From the NCBI GenBank assembly GCA_031258155.1, contig JAIRNH010000005.1, forward strand, positions 1-44,068: a DNA stretch of 44,068 bases, written 5' to 3'. The DNA is from Helicobacteraceae bacterium. GTDB lineage: Bacteria; Campylobacterota; Campylobacteria; Campylobacterales; SZUA-545. Under the pieces are notes generated by a model that ran no database searches, had not been told where the DNA came from, and worked only from the letters and a program-made list of their open reading frames with translations. Below, piece by piece: positions 16,047 through 23,607 of this stretch (the stretch's first letter is position 1; the number at the start of each line of letters is the position of its first letter). Position numbers and translations under genes: made by a program.

Positions 16047-18067
16047 AAAAAACTTAAGCCCTCCTTTTTGGCAAACTCGACAAAGGCTTCCGCTATGCCG
16101 TCCCGGGTTTCCCCGTTGTGGTTAAACAGATCGTGCTTCACGATTAGGTGTCCGTATTTATCCTGTAAAGGCTCGTAAATTTTATCTCCTGAGTTATCTT
16201 TGCCCGGCTCTTGCATGGTCGCAAAGAATATCGGGTAGTCCTCAACCTTGGGACAGAGCTTTTCGTCCCACTTTTGCACAAATAAAACGCTTGTTTTAGT
16301 GCCGGTGTGAGGCTTAAAGGTGTTGCCGTGCAAACCGACTACCGCCAGAATACGGCAACGTTCGGCGATAAATTCACGAATGTTTTTGTCGCTTGAGTTG
16401 TTAAACCGTCCCTGCGGTAGCACTATCGCCATGCGCCCGCCCGGTTTCAGAAAATCAAGGTTGCGCTCGATAAAAAGAATATCCCGCCCTATCTTGCTTA
16501 TCTTTTTCCCCGCGGCGTTCTTCGCTATTTCGTGGGTGGCAATAATTACATCGTCATCAATGTCTCCGGCAAAAGGCGGATTCGCCATCACTATATCGAA
16601 CTTAAATTCCTTGTTTTCGTTTGCTTTTTTTCGATATTTGATAAAACGTTGAAACCCTTCATTATAATTTTCCTGCCATTCTGAAGTTTTAATATCTTCA
16701 TCCCACCGCGTATAATCAAGCGTATTCAGCTTCAGAACGTTACTATGCCCGTCTCCCGCGATAATATTGAGCATCCGCGCCACACGCACGGAGCGCGGGT
16801 CAAAATCAATCGCAAAAATATGATCGCGCACATAGTTTATTTCCCGTTTTGAACGCGAAGCGTTTGTAAACAGATTGGGCTTGCTGGGATTGATCTGTCC
16901 CCATACATGCAATACGGCGTGCATAGGGAAGCCGCAACTTCCCGCCGCCGTATCGATCATTGCTTCTTCTTCCGTTGGGTTGAGCATCTTTACGCACATA
17001 TCTATTACATAGCGCGGCGTGAAATACTGCCCCTTTTCGCCTTTTGCCGCTTTGATGGACAGGTATTCAAAGGCGTCGTCCACGACTTCAAGGTTACTGT
17101 TAAACAGTTTTATATCCTGTAGGAACGATACGCATGAGCGTAGATGCGAGGGTTTGAGTTTTATTTTTGTATTATCGTCAAAAATACCTTTCCATTGACT
17201 GCACGCGTCTTCAAACAGTTTATTGATCCGCTTTTGCGTTTCGCTGTCATTGCCCGTGTCGCGGAATTCAAGCCTGCGGAAATTTGAGTCGTCGATAGCG
17301 TCCATCGCCGTCTTGTTGTTCAGTAGCGTCGCCATTGCATTAGCGTCATCTACGCTCATGTATTCATCGTAGAGTTTTATAAAAAGCACCTTAAATATTT
17401 CATCAAAACTGTCTTCGCCTGAATTTGCCATTACACGATCTTCAAATTCCTGAATAACGCCGTTTAGCGATTTCTTTTCGAGTTTGTCGTTTTGATATAG
17501 CTGTTTTATTGTGTAATGTACATTCAATACTTCCGAAAGCGTTTGATCCGCTCTGGGTAAATACGACAGCTTGTTTAAAAATGTTGTTTTTGACCGCCTG
17601 TCCTCTTCCTTGTAATAATATTCAATATCGCTCCCGTCCGTCCATACGCCGATAGACGCGCCCGAAAATTTGCAGTAGGACTCAAGTTGCTTTTTGCCTT
17701 CTTTGGCTGTCGGATTGGACGGGCTTTTTAATTCCACAATAATATATGGCTGGCTTGGGCGTTCTTTCTCAGATACGACAATATCAGCCCGCTTGCCGCT
17801 TGATCCCATCGTAACTTCGCTTTGTATCGCAAAATGGGCGCTTTCGTAGCCGTACTCCGTCATCAGCTTTTGCAAGTATAACTGCCTAACGACCTCTTCG
17901 GGCGTAAGGCGTATCTCTTTTTTACGGATAGAACATTCAATATATGGAACTTCTTTTCCATGTTTGTCTGTTCTGGGAAAGATTTTTCGCTCAAGCTCAT
18001 GGAGCTGATCGGACGCAAACTGCGTTAATTTATATTGGGAATCTTGAATAATATCAGACAGTGTCAT
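16043..18067 (-). CDS. fused restriction nuclease-adenine methyltransferase
   Basis: 674 residues from ATG 18067-18065 (AAAGG upstream; a TTG two codons earlier is less likely). The N-terminus is an HSDR_N-type PD-(D/E)xK nuclease with Asp95 in RADIVV, Glu112 and Lys114 in VELK. Residues about 190-330 are a helical HsdM-type N-domain. The N6-adenine methyltransferase follows: GQYFTPR (346-352), motif I DTAAGSCGF (372-380) and NPPF (496-499). No helicase domain is present and no separate HsdR is found in the window. The layout matches BcgI-like type IIB enzymes, in which one subunit cuts and methylates and the second recognises DNA. AT-richer than flanking host genes, suggesting acquisition. 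Confidence 0.85.
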   Translation of the reverse strand: MTLSDIIQDSQYKLTQFASDQLHELERKIFPRTDKHGKEVPYIECSIRKKEIRLTPEEVVRQLYLQKLMTEYGYESAHFAIQSEVTMGSSGKRADIVVSEKERPSQPYIIVELKSPSNPTAKEGKKQLESYCKFSGASIGVWTDGSDIEYYYKEEDRRSKTTFLNKLSYLPRADQTLSEVLNVHYTIKQLYQNDKLEKKSLNGVIQEFEDRVMANSGEDSFDEIFKVLFIKLYDEYMSVDDANAMATLLNNKTAMDAIDDSNFRRLEFRDTGNDSETQKRINKLFEDACSQWKGIFDDNTKIKLKPSHLRSCVSFLQDIKLFNSNLEVVDDAFEYLSIKAAKGEKGQYFTPRYVIDMCVKMLNPTEEEAMIDTAAGSCGFPMHAVLHVWGQINPSKPNLFTNASRSKREINYVRDHIFAIDFDPRSVRVARMLNIIAGDGHSNVLKLNTLDYTRWDEDIKTSEWQENYNEGFQRFIKYRKKANENKEFKFDIVMANPPFAGDIDDDVIIATHEIAKNAAGKKISKIGRDILFIERNLDFLKPGGRMAIVLPQGRFNNSSDKNIREFIAERCRILAVVGLHGNTFKPHTGTKTSVLFVQKWDEKLCPKVEDYPIFFATMQEPGKDNSGDKIYEPLQDKYGHLIVKHDLFNHNGETRDGIAEAFVEFAKKEGLSFF

Positions 18068-18183
18068 GATCAAACCTTTAGCAAATTTACACGACGATTG
18101 CGTATATTGAAACGCAAATTGTGCAAAAATGTAGCTTAGGCAAAGCGGTTTTTATCGCGCTGCGCCGCTTACTTTAGGCAACC

Positions 18184-18281
18184 TCAAAAGCTCATTCTTC
18201 GCTCTCTCCCATAGTATCCGCCATTGCCGCCGCCGTAGCAGCCCGCAAGAACAAGCGCCGACAAAATCTGCGGCGACGCAT
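18184..18281 (-). pseudogene. remnant of a tiny lipoprotein gene (probable frameshift)
   Basis: Behind AAGGA, ATG 18281-18279 opens an arginine-rich frame, while the adjacent frame encodes ILSALVLAGCYGGGNGGYYG, a textbook lipobox followed by a Gly/Tyr-rich mature part. The two would join if a single base were restored near codon 6; the interval from ATG to the second-frame TGA is 98 bases, one short of a multiple of three. It lies directly downstream of uppP. The call is an inference. Confidence 0.3.
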
Positions 18282-18297
18282 CTTTTGCTTCCTTAAA

Positions 18298-19062
18298 TTA
18301 AGCGACGATAAAAAGAAAGATCGCGCCGACGGCGATACGATAGACGCCAAAAGGTATGAAATTAAAGCGCGAAATAAAGCGCATAAACGTCTTGATTACT
18401 ATTAGCGCGACCAAAAACGCCGTAACGAAACCGATCGCGAGATTGATCGTCTGATCGGCGCTAAACGAATCGTAGTTTGTAACAAGGGTATAGCCCGTCG
18501 CGATTAACATAGTCGGAACGGCGAGCAAAAACGAAAAAAGCGCCGCCGTTTGCCTATCAAGCCCGCATAAAAGACCGCCGATAATCGTAGCGGCGGAGCG
18601 GCTTGCCCCCGGAATCATCGAAAAACACTGCGCGCAACCGATCAAAAACGCCTGCTTATAACTAACGCGATCAACGCTCTCTATTCGTTCGGTTTTGGGC
18701 TTGTAAAACAGCTCGATCGCGATCAAAATAACGCCGCCTACTATCAAAGCGTAAGCGACCGTTTCAACGGCAAACAGCGATTTGATCTGCTTGCCAAACA
18801 AAAACCCTATCGCCCCGACAGGCAAAAAGGCGACGGCTAACTTGGCGATCATATTGAAATCGCCTATTAGTTTCTTGTAATAGAGCGCGATAACGGCGCA
18901 AATTGATCCGAGCTGAATAATAATCTCGAAGCTCTTATGCGCCTCACTCTGCTCGATTCCTAGCAGGCGCGAAGTCAGTATCAGATGTCCCGTAGAGGAG
19001 ACGGGCAAGAACTCCGCCAGCCCTTCGACGATTCCAAGCAAAAAAGCGTAAATCAAATCCAT
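18298..19062 (-). CDS. uppP: undecaprenyl-diphosphate phosphatase
   Basis: Integral membrane enzyme (BacA family) that recycles the lipid carrier for cell-wall and surface-glycan synthesis. The 254 residues contain the family signature EGLAEFLPVSSTGH (13-26) with its acidic and histidine residues, and PGASRSAATIIGG in the middle, plus about seven membrane helices. Alanine occupies the position that is often Thr in the first motif, a mild change. It appears monocistronic. Confidence 0.95.
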   Translation of the reverse strand: MDLIYAFLLGIVEGLAEFLPVSSTGHLILTSRLLGIEQSEAHKSFEIIIQLGSICAVIALYYKKLIGDFNMIAKLAVAFLPVGAIGFLFGKQIKSLFAVETVAYALIVGGVILIAIELFYKPKTERIESVDRVSYKQAFLIGCAQCFSMIPGASRSAATIIGGLLCGLDRQTAALFSFLLAVPTMLIATGYTLVTNYDSFSADQTINLAIGFVTAFLVALIVIKTFMRFISRFNFIPFGVYRIAVGAIFLFIVA

Positions 19063-19443
19063 ATCGCCCCCAAAAAGACGGCGATCATAGCGCTAAACGC
19101 CATATCGATCGCGTTTTTGGCGATCGCCCATTATCGACGGGCGGAAGTTCGCCGCATAGCTATTAGCTCCGCTTGTTTTTGCCACCGCGATCGCGTCGCG
19201 GCAAGAAATGCGATCGCTTATCGCGAGCCAAGCCTAGATCGCGAAACGGCGCAAATCCCGCCGCGACGGCTCGCTCGGCGCGGAGATCAATTCTTAAAGA
19301 TGCGAACGCGCCGCTCATACCGCGATTAAAGCGGAACGCCTATAACGGCAACTTCTTATTCGCCGCCAACGACTATTACAGCGACGGCGACAAGCCAACC
19401 TATAAGGAGAAAAATGTGTCCCTTCTTTCCCATTTTAGATTAG
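19063..19443. other. stretch without a convincing gene
   Basis: About 380 host-like bases rich in CGATCG palindromes. A plus-strand frame (19173-19448) has a more protein-like C-terminal 40 codons, including NGNFLFAANDYYSDGDK, but an arginine-rich, shadow-like beginning. It may be the tail of a decayed gene; no family was recognised. Confidence 0.35.
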
Positions 19444-19815
19444 CTTAATTACAAGCGAAGCTTTGAAACGACGCGAATACACAGACGCATCGGGTGGAAC
19501 GTTCGCAAATTACGCGAAGAACGGGGGATTTCGCAGTTAGCGCTCGCTCTTGAGATGGGATATAAAGCCGTCGGAAGCCTCTCCTTGCCGGAGCTTGGCA
19601 TTCAAAATAAACGATTTAACGTGGCGCAACTAGTAAAAATCGCGCATATATTAGAGGTTGATATTTCGCGCCTATTCGACGGAATATGGGACGAGCTTGA
19701 CGCAAACGATCCCTTATGCCCGCCCTCGCGCTTAAAACGGCTTGAATCGGACGCGGCGCTTAAACGCAATCAAAGCCCGCGCCGCGTTTTTAGCTTATAC
19801 TTTTTCGTCCGATAA
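19444..19815 (+). pseudogene. XRE-family HTH regulator lacking a usable start codon
   Basis: The frame after TAG 19441-19443 encodes a helix-turn-helix domain: IGWNVRKLREERGISQLALA, then NKRFNVAQLVKIAHILEVDI and SRLFDG. No ATG, GTG or TTG occurs in frame before the first helix; the first one, ATG 19555, lies after the recognition-helix region begins and would remove most of the DNA-binding fold. Either the gene is decayed or it uses a rare start (ATA or ATT). The family resembles small campylobacterotal XRE regulators. Confidence 0.5.
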
Positions 19816-19881
19816 ACCTTCGGCGCTCTTAAAGGGTTAGCCGATAGCATTACAAAACGACAACGAAAGGCGGGAGATAAT

Positions 19882-20364
19882 ATGAAAGTAAGTTTGGCGC
19901 AAACCGGCGCGTTGACCTTCGAGGCGACGACAAGCAGAGGGATCAAGTTTGAGATCAATCCCAAAGAGCATATAAGCCCGCTAGAATACTTCGCGATCGG
20001 CGCGATAGCATGCACGGCAAGCGATATTATTCTGCTTCCGCAAAAACAACGCAAAACGGCGAGCGCCTTATCTATCAACGCCGAGTTTGATCGCTACGAA
20101 TCTCCGCCGCACCGTTTTACGTCAATTCATATTGTCTATTCGTTTGATTCCGACGGCGCGGATTTGGACGCTAAACGATGGGTCTTATCGTCGCTTGAGA
20201 GCTATTGCACTACGATAAACACGCTTAGGGGCGTAGCGAAAATCTACTATTCAATCCGTCATAACGGCGCTCTGATCGCGGATCGCGAATCAATCGCAAG
20301 CGGCGAAAACGAAGCGGCTGGCTTGAGCGCCGAGCCTATGGAAAACGACGCTTGCCCCTCTTAG
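19882..20364 (+). CDS. OsmC/Ohr-family protein
   Basis: 160 residues. OsmC-type proteins reduce organic hydroperoxides with two cysteines. Here the first lies in SPLEYFAIGAIACTASDI and the second in ESYCTTINTLRG, at the usual spacing, and the PPHRFTSIHIVYSF strand is typical. The start ATG 19882 follows GGGAG. A hydrophilic tail of about 25 residues after the domain is longer than usual. Monocistronic, 66 bases after the broken regulator. Peroxide reduction is likely but not proven by sequence. Confidence 0.82.
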   Translation: MKVSLAQTGALTFEATTSRGIKFEINPKEHISPLEYFAIGAIACTASDIILLPQKQRKTASALSINAEFDRYESPPHRFTSIHIVYSFDSDGADLDAKRWVLSSLESYCTTINTLRGVAKIYYSIRHNGALIADRESIASGENEAAGLSAEPMENDACPS

Positions 20365-20636
20365 ACGTTCGTTCGATACTCGCCTTAACGCTTTTGTAAG
20401 TTAGACCGCTTTCAATCCGCGCTTGCAGGAGGATAAAACGTCGCCTATTCTCGCTCGCGATCTTTGCCCCGCGCATCTACGAGACGACGCAACAGAAGCG
20501 GCTTTTTGCGCCTAAATCGCAATTTAAATCCGTGTTATACCGCCACCTCTTTGAATACCCGCGAAACGCCCGCGCGGTTAGGAGCGCAAGGCGCGCAGGA
20601 TTGCGGTAATTCAATAAAAACAAACGCGAACCTCTC
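20365..20636. other. stretch without a convincing gene
   Basis: Intergenic, between osmC and the inverted-repeat element. A segment at about 20409-20432 resembles, in reverse orientation, the CRISPR-like units at 20759-20988 (TTTCAATCCGCGC followed by GCAGGAG). No gene is supported on either strand. Confidence 0.35.
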
Positions 20637-20708
20637 GTCATTCCCGCGAAGGCGGGCATCCATCTTTTTATGATTGTTGTTATGGGTGCCCGCTTTCGCG
20701 GGAATGAC
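20637..20708. repeat. REP-like inverted repeat
   Basis: Arms 20637-20662 and 20684-20708 are complementary over nearly 25 bases (GTCATTCCCGCGAAGGCGGG against CCCGCTTTCGCGGGAATGAC) with a loop of about 20 bases. The arm sequence belongs to the CATTCCCGCG-type palindromic repeats that are scattered between genes in many proteobacteria. Only one copy is present in this window. Its translations give the familiar spurious MPAFAGMT peptide. Confidence 0.85.
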
Positions 20709-20758
20709 AATAAGGTCAAACGGCGATCTAATGAAAATTACGCGTTCGCCTACGCGAA

Positions 20759-20988
20759 TATGACGAAGAGGGCGCGACGCGGATTGAAACGTTGGCGGCG
20801 TTCGGTTTGCCGTTTGAGCGTTTTGTCGCGCTTCTTAACGAGCGCGCGGATTGGAACGCGTAAAACTAACGAAGAAGATCAAAAATGTTAAATCCGCTCC
20901 TTGCGGGCGCGCGGACTGAAACGCCCAGTCGGACGCTGACGGCATAGGCGTAACGGGTCGCGCTTTTTAACGATCGGGAGGGTTATGC
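20759..20988 (+). repeat. four degenerate CRISPR-like repeat units, about 66-bp period
   Basis: Units begin at 20759, 20825, 20891 and 20957. Three end in a version of GGATTGAAAC (20781-20790, 20848-20857, 20913-20922), the 3' end of many type I repeats. Units 2 and 4 share GTCGCGCTTYTTAACGA and begin 132 bases apart; unit 3 has CGCTCCTTGCGGGCGCGCGG. Unit length is about 32-33 bases with about 33-base intervals, as in a type I-C-like array. The copies differ a lot and no cas gene is in the window. The last unit runs into the end of glmM. A decayed array is possible; chance in this GC-palindrome-rich genome is not excluded. Confidence 0.35.
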
Positions 20989-22320
20989 GCGCATACTCTT
21001 AAACAGCGTTTCAATCTCGCTATACCAGCGATTTAGCGCGTTTTTATCCGCGCCTTCCAGCAGTATGCGCAGTTTCATCTCCGTGCCGGAATAACGCACT
21101 AGATGGCGAATACCGCTTTTTTCAATCGCGTTTAGCAGTTCGCTTAAACCGCTAACGCCGTCGAGCGGTTTTTTTTCCGCAATCTTGATCGCGCCCTGTT
21201 TTTGCGGATATAGATCAAACGGATTAAAAACCTCGCTCGCCTTTTTACCCTTTTTCAGCGTCAGCGCCGCGGCGCTTAACGCGCTGACAAGTCCGTCGCC
21301 CGTTTTTGCGTAGTCGGAGAAAATAATATGTCCGCTCTGTTCGCCGCCAAAGTTCAACCCATTTTTACGCATCAACTCCAGCACGTATTTATCGCCGACG
21401 TCGGATCGATAAAGCGTTATGCCGTTAGCGTTAAGATAGGCTTCTAGCGCGCCGTTGCTCATCGAGGTTGCCACGCAGGCGTTTTTGGCTAAAACGCCGT
21501 CCTCTTTGAGCGAGACCGCAAGCGCGCCGAGCAGTTTATCGCCGTCGATACGTTCTCCTTTTTCATCGACGACGACGAGCCGATCCGAATCCCCGTCCAG
21601 CGCAAAGCCAATATCGGCGCGCAGCCGTTTAACCTCGCCAATTAGACGTTGCGGGTGGAGCGCCCCGCACTCGGCGTTGATATTCAGTCCGTTAGGTTCG
21701 TCCCCCAACACGACAAGCTCCGCGCCAAGCTCGGCAAATACGATCGGCGCGACTTTATACGCCGCTCCGTTTGCGGCGTCTATTACTATCCGCATTCCAT
21801 GAAGCGTCAGGTTGCGCGGGAACGAGTTTTTAATATGCACGATATAGCGCCCGATCACGTCGTCGATACGTTTTGACGATCCCACGTTCGCTCCCGTTTT
21901 CTGCGCCGCGCGGATTGTTTCGTCATCGTCGTAAATCGCCTCGATCGCCTCCTCTTGCTCGACGCTTAGCTTATCGCCGTTACGATCAAAAAACTTGATC
22001 CCGTTATCCTCAAAAGGGTTATGCGAGGCGCTAATCATGATGCCCGCGTCGCAACGCATATCGGCTGTTAGAAAAGCTATCGCGGGCGTCGGCATCGGTC
22101 CTATCTGAACTACGTCGTAACCAGCCGCCGTTAGACCCGCCACCAGCGCGTTTTCGATCATATAGCCGCTTTTGCGGGTATCTTTGCCCACTAGTATCTT
22201 ATTAGTGCGCGATAATTTACGAAAATGAACGCCCGCCGCCATCGCCAGCTTTGAAACCACAAACGGAGTGAGCTTTTCGCCGGCTACGCCTCGAACGCCG
22301 TCGGTGCCAAACAAACGCAT
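20983..22320 (-). CDS. glmM: phosphoglucosamine mutase
   Basis: Interconverts glucosamine-6- and -1-phosphate for peptidoglycan and lipopolysaccharide precursors. 445 residues, normal length. The start [11 protein letters not shown], the active-site loop [13 protein letters not shown] with phosphoserine Ser99, the metal loop DGDSDR and the C-terminal [10 protein letters not shown] phosphate-binding motif are all present. A minus-strand TATAAT lies 20 bases upstream and AAGGAA precedes the ATG. Confidence 0.97.
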   Translation of the reverse strand: MRLFGTDGVRGVAGEKLTPFVVSKLAMAAGVHFRKLSRTNKILVGKDTRKSGYMIENALVAGLTAAGYDVVQIGPMPTPAIAFLTADMRCDAGIMISASHNPFEDNGIKFFDRNGDKLSVEQEEAIEAIYDDDETIRAAQKTGANVGSSKRIDDVIGRYIVHIKNSFPRNLTLHGMRIVIDAANGAAYKVAPIVFAELGAELVVLGDEPNGLNINAECGALHPQRLIGEVKRLRADIGFALDGDSDRLVVVDEKGERIDGDKLLGALAVSLKEDGVLAKNACVATSMSNGALEAYLNANGITLYRSDVGDKYVLELMRKNGLNFGGEQSGHIIFSDYAKTGDGLVSALSAAALTLKKGKKASEVFNPFDLYPQKQGAIKIAEKKPLDGVSGLSELLNAIEKSGIRHLVRYSGTEMKLRILLEGADKNALNRWYSEIETLFKSMRA

Positions 22321-22340
22321 AATATTCCTTTTAGCCGCGA

Positions 22341-22346
22341 ATTATA
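22341..22346 (-). promoter_or_regulatory. -10 box of glmM
   Basis: Reads TATAAT on the minus strand, with a short leader of roughly 15 bases before the ATG and AAAAGGAA ribosome site between them. Confidence 0.5.
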
Positions 22347-22441
22347 GTTTAATTATCTAGGTTTATCGCTATTTATTTTCACGGCGCGAATCTACGCCGA
22401 TCGATTGGGGGATTAAACGAAATCGCGGACGATTGACCGCG

Positions 22442-22768
22442 TTAGGTCGAAACGTCGCCGCTACAACTAGGGAGCGAACAGGCAAGGCAAGAGGAAGGTT
22501 TTTCCAGCGCTCCCCAGATTTCGGCGGCGCTTGGGTTAAAACCCTCCTCAAAACGCTTAACGATATTCAGCAGCGCGAATCGATAAATCTCCAGCAGGCG
22601 ATTTTCGTCGGCGATTGCGAGCGGTTTTAGTTTCTCTATCGACGCGCCAAAGAGTTTAAGAATATGAAAACGTTTGCCGTTTATAATCCGATTGTTTGCG
22701 TCGATCTCGAAAAAATCAAGATATTCGTCGATCGTCGATAGCCTGTTAAAGTCGCTTAACGTTTTCAT
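22442..22768 (-). CDS. nifW: nitrogenase-stabilising protein NifW
   Basis: 108 residues. NifW associates with the MoFe protein and protects it, chiefly from oxygen. The start matches the family: short helix, then IDEYLDFFEIDANNRIINGKRF with the conserved HILK, and a second half ENRLLEIYRFALLNIVKRF leading to a cysteine-containing tail (three Cys within the last 20 residues). ATGA overlap with the upstream DUF269 gene; last gene of the nif cluster. Confidence 0.85.
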   Translation of the reverse strand: MKTLSDFNRLSTIDEYLDFFEIDANNRIINGKRFHILKLFGASIEKLKPLAIADENRLLEIYRFALLNIVKRFEEGFNPSAAEIWGALEKPSSCLACSLPSCSGDVST

Positions 22769-23184
22769 TTGTTGTATTTCGCGTAGATTTCAAACGCTCT
22801 GTTCAACCATTTTTCGCCCTCGGCGGCAAGTTTTTCCACGCTCTCGAAGGCAAACTTATGCGCGTCGCGGAAAGTTTTGTCCATCACGACAATATCGCCC
22901 GCGATCGCCGCGCCGCGTCCAAAGCCCTCGTGATTCATCTCCAAAACCACGCTAACCATCTTGGCGGTTTTGCGCTCGAAAGCTGTCGCTACCGCCTTAA
23001 ATAACATTTTAAGATTATCGATCGTCTCTTCGTCTATATCGGCGATCACGCCTAAAGCCCTGATCTCCTCTTTGCTCTTCACATATTTTTTCGCCAGCAA
23101 TTCGTCGTCGCTCTTGTTGTCCCACGCGCCGAATTGATCTTGCGCCCTGATCTGCTCGATCAAGGATCGCAAAAAATCGTTCAT
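22765..23184 (-). CDS. NifX-associated DUF269 protein
   Basis: 139 residues of the DUF269 family, which almost always accompanies nifX. Recognisable by FLRSLIEQIRAQDQFGAWDNKSD near the N-terminus and by the paired KAVATAFERKTAKM and MVSVVLEMNHEGFGRG blocks. Its biochemical role is unclear; the family has been suggested to help nitrogenase cofactor or iron-sulfur handling. Start and stop overlap nifX and nifW by ATGA junctions, so the three are translationally coupled. Confidence 0.87.
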   Translation of the reverse strand: MNDFLRSLIEQIRAQDQFGAWDNKSDDELLAKKYVKSKEEIRALGVIADIDEETIDNLKMLFKAVATAFERKTAKMVSVVLEMNHEGFGRGAAIAGDIVVMDKTFRDAHKFAFESVEKLAAEGEKWLNRAFEIYAKYNK

Positions 23185-23564
23185 CTTATCTCCTCTTCGC
23201 CGTTTTCGCGCGCGATAATGCGTTTAATCCACGGCGGCGGATTTTTGCCGAGCATAGCCGAAAGCCGCTCGCACGCCTCTTTGATCGTCGTCGGCTCGGC
23301 GATTTTGATCGGGTGAATGCGCGCTTTGACTACCTTAGCGGCGGCGGTCGGACCGATCGCCTCGCAGTAGAGTATGCTCGCCTCGCCGATCGCGGCGATC
23401 TTAGCGGCGATTTTGCCGTCCTCCTCGTTCGCGTCCTCTTCGGCTTGGACGATCGCGCTTAGCGCGTAGCCCTCCTTGCTCACGTCGTAGATGGCAAACC
23501 GCTTTGCCCAGCCGAAATGATCGTTGATGTTTTCGCCGTCTTTTGTGGCAAACGCGACTTTCAT
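23181..23564 (-). CDS. nifX: FeMo-cofactor carrier NifX
   Basis: 127 residues from ATG 23564-23562, which follows AAAGGAGG; the open frame continues upstream across the end of nifN but in shadow-like sequence. NifX shuttles NifB-co and related precursors to NifEN. MKVAFATKDGENINDHFGWA is the family start (dinitrogenase iron-molybdenum cofactor domain), and ILYCEAIGPTAAAKVVKARI is the second conserved block. It lies 43 bases after nifN. Confidence 0.9.
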   Translation of the reverse strand: MKVAFATKDGENINDHFGWAKRFAIYDVSKEGYALSAIVQAEEDANEEDGKIAAKIAAIGEASILYCEAIGPTAAAKVVKARIHPIKIAEPTTIKEACERLSAMLGKNPPPWIKRIIARENGEEEIR

Positions 23565-23607
23565 AACTCCTCCTTTAGGTTTAGTTTCGTTCCTTAGAAC
23601 GCTGATC

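Noticed and set aside
18985-19329. ORFs overlapping uppP on the opposite strand
   Set aside because: Arginine-rich shadow of a high-GC gene; the uppP motifs show which strand is coding.
20477-20719. 80-codon minus-strand ORF containing MPAFAGMT
   Set aside because: This peptide is the usual spurious translation of the CATTCCCGCG-type palindromic repeat, here at 20637-20708.
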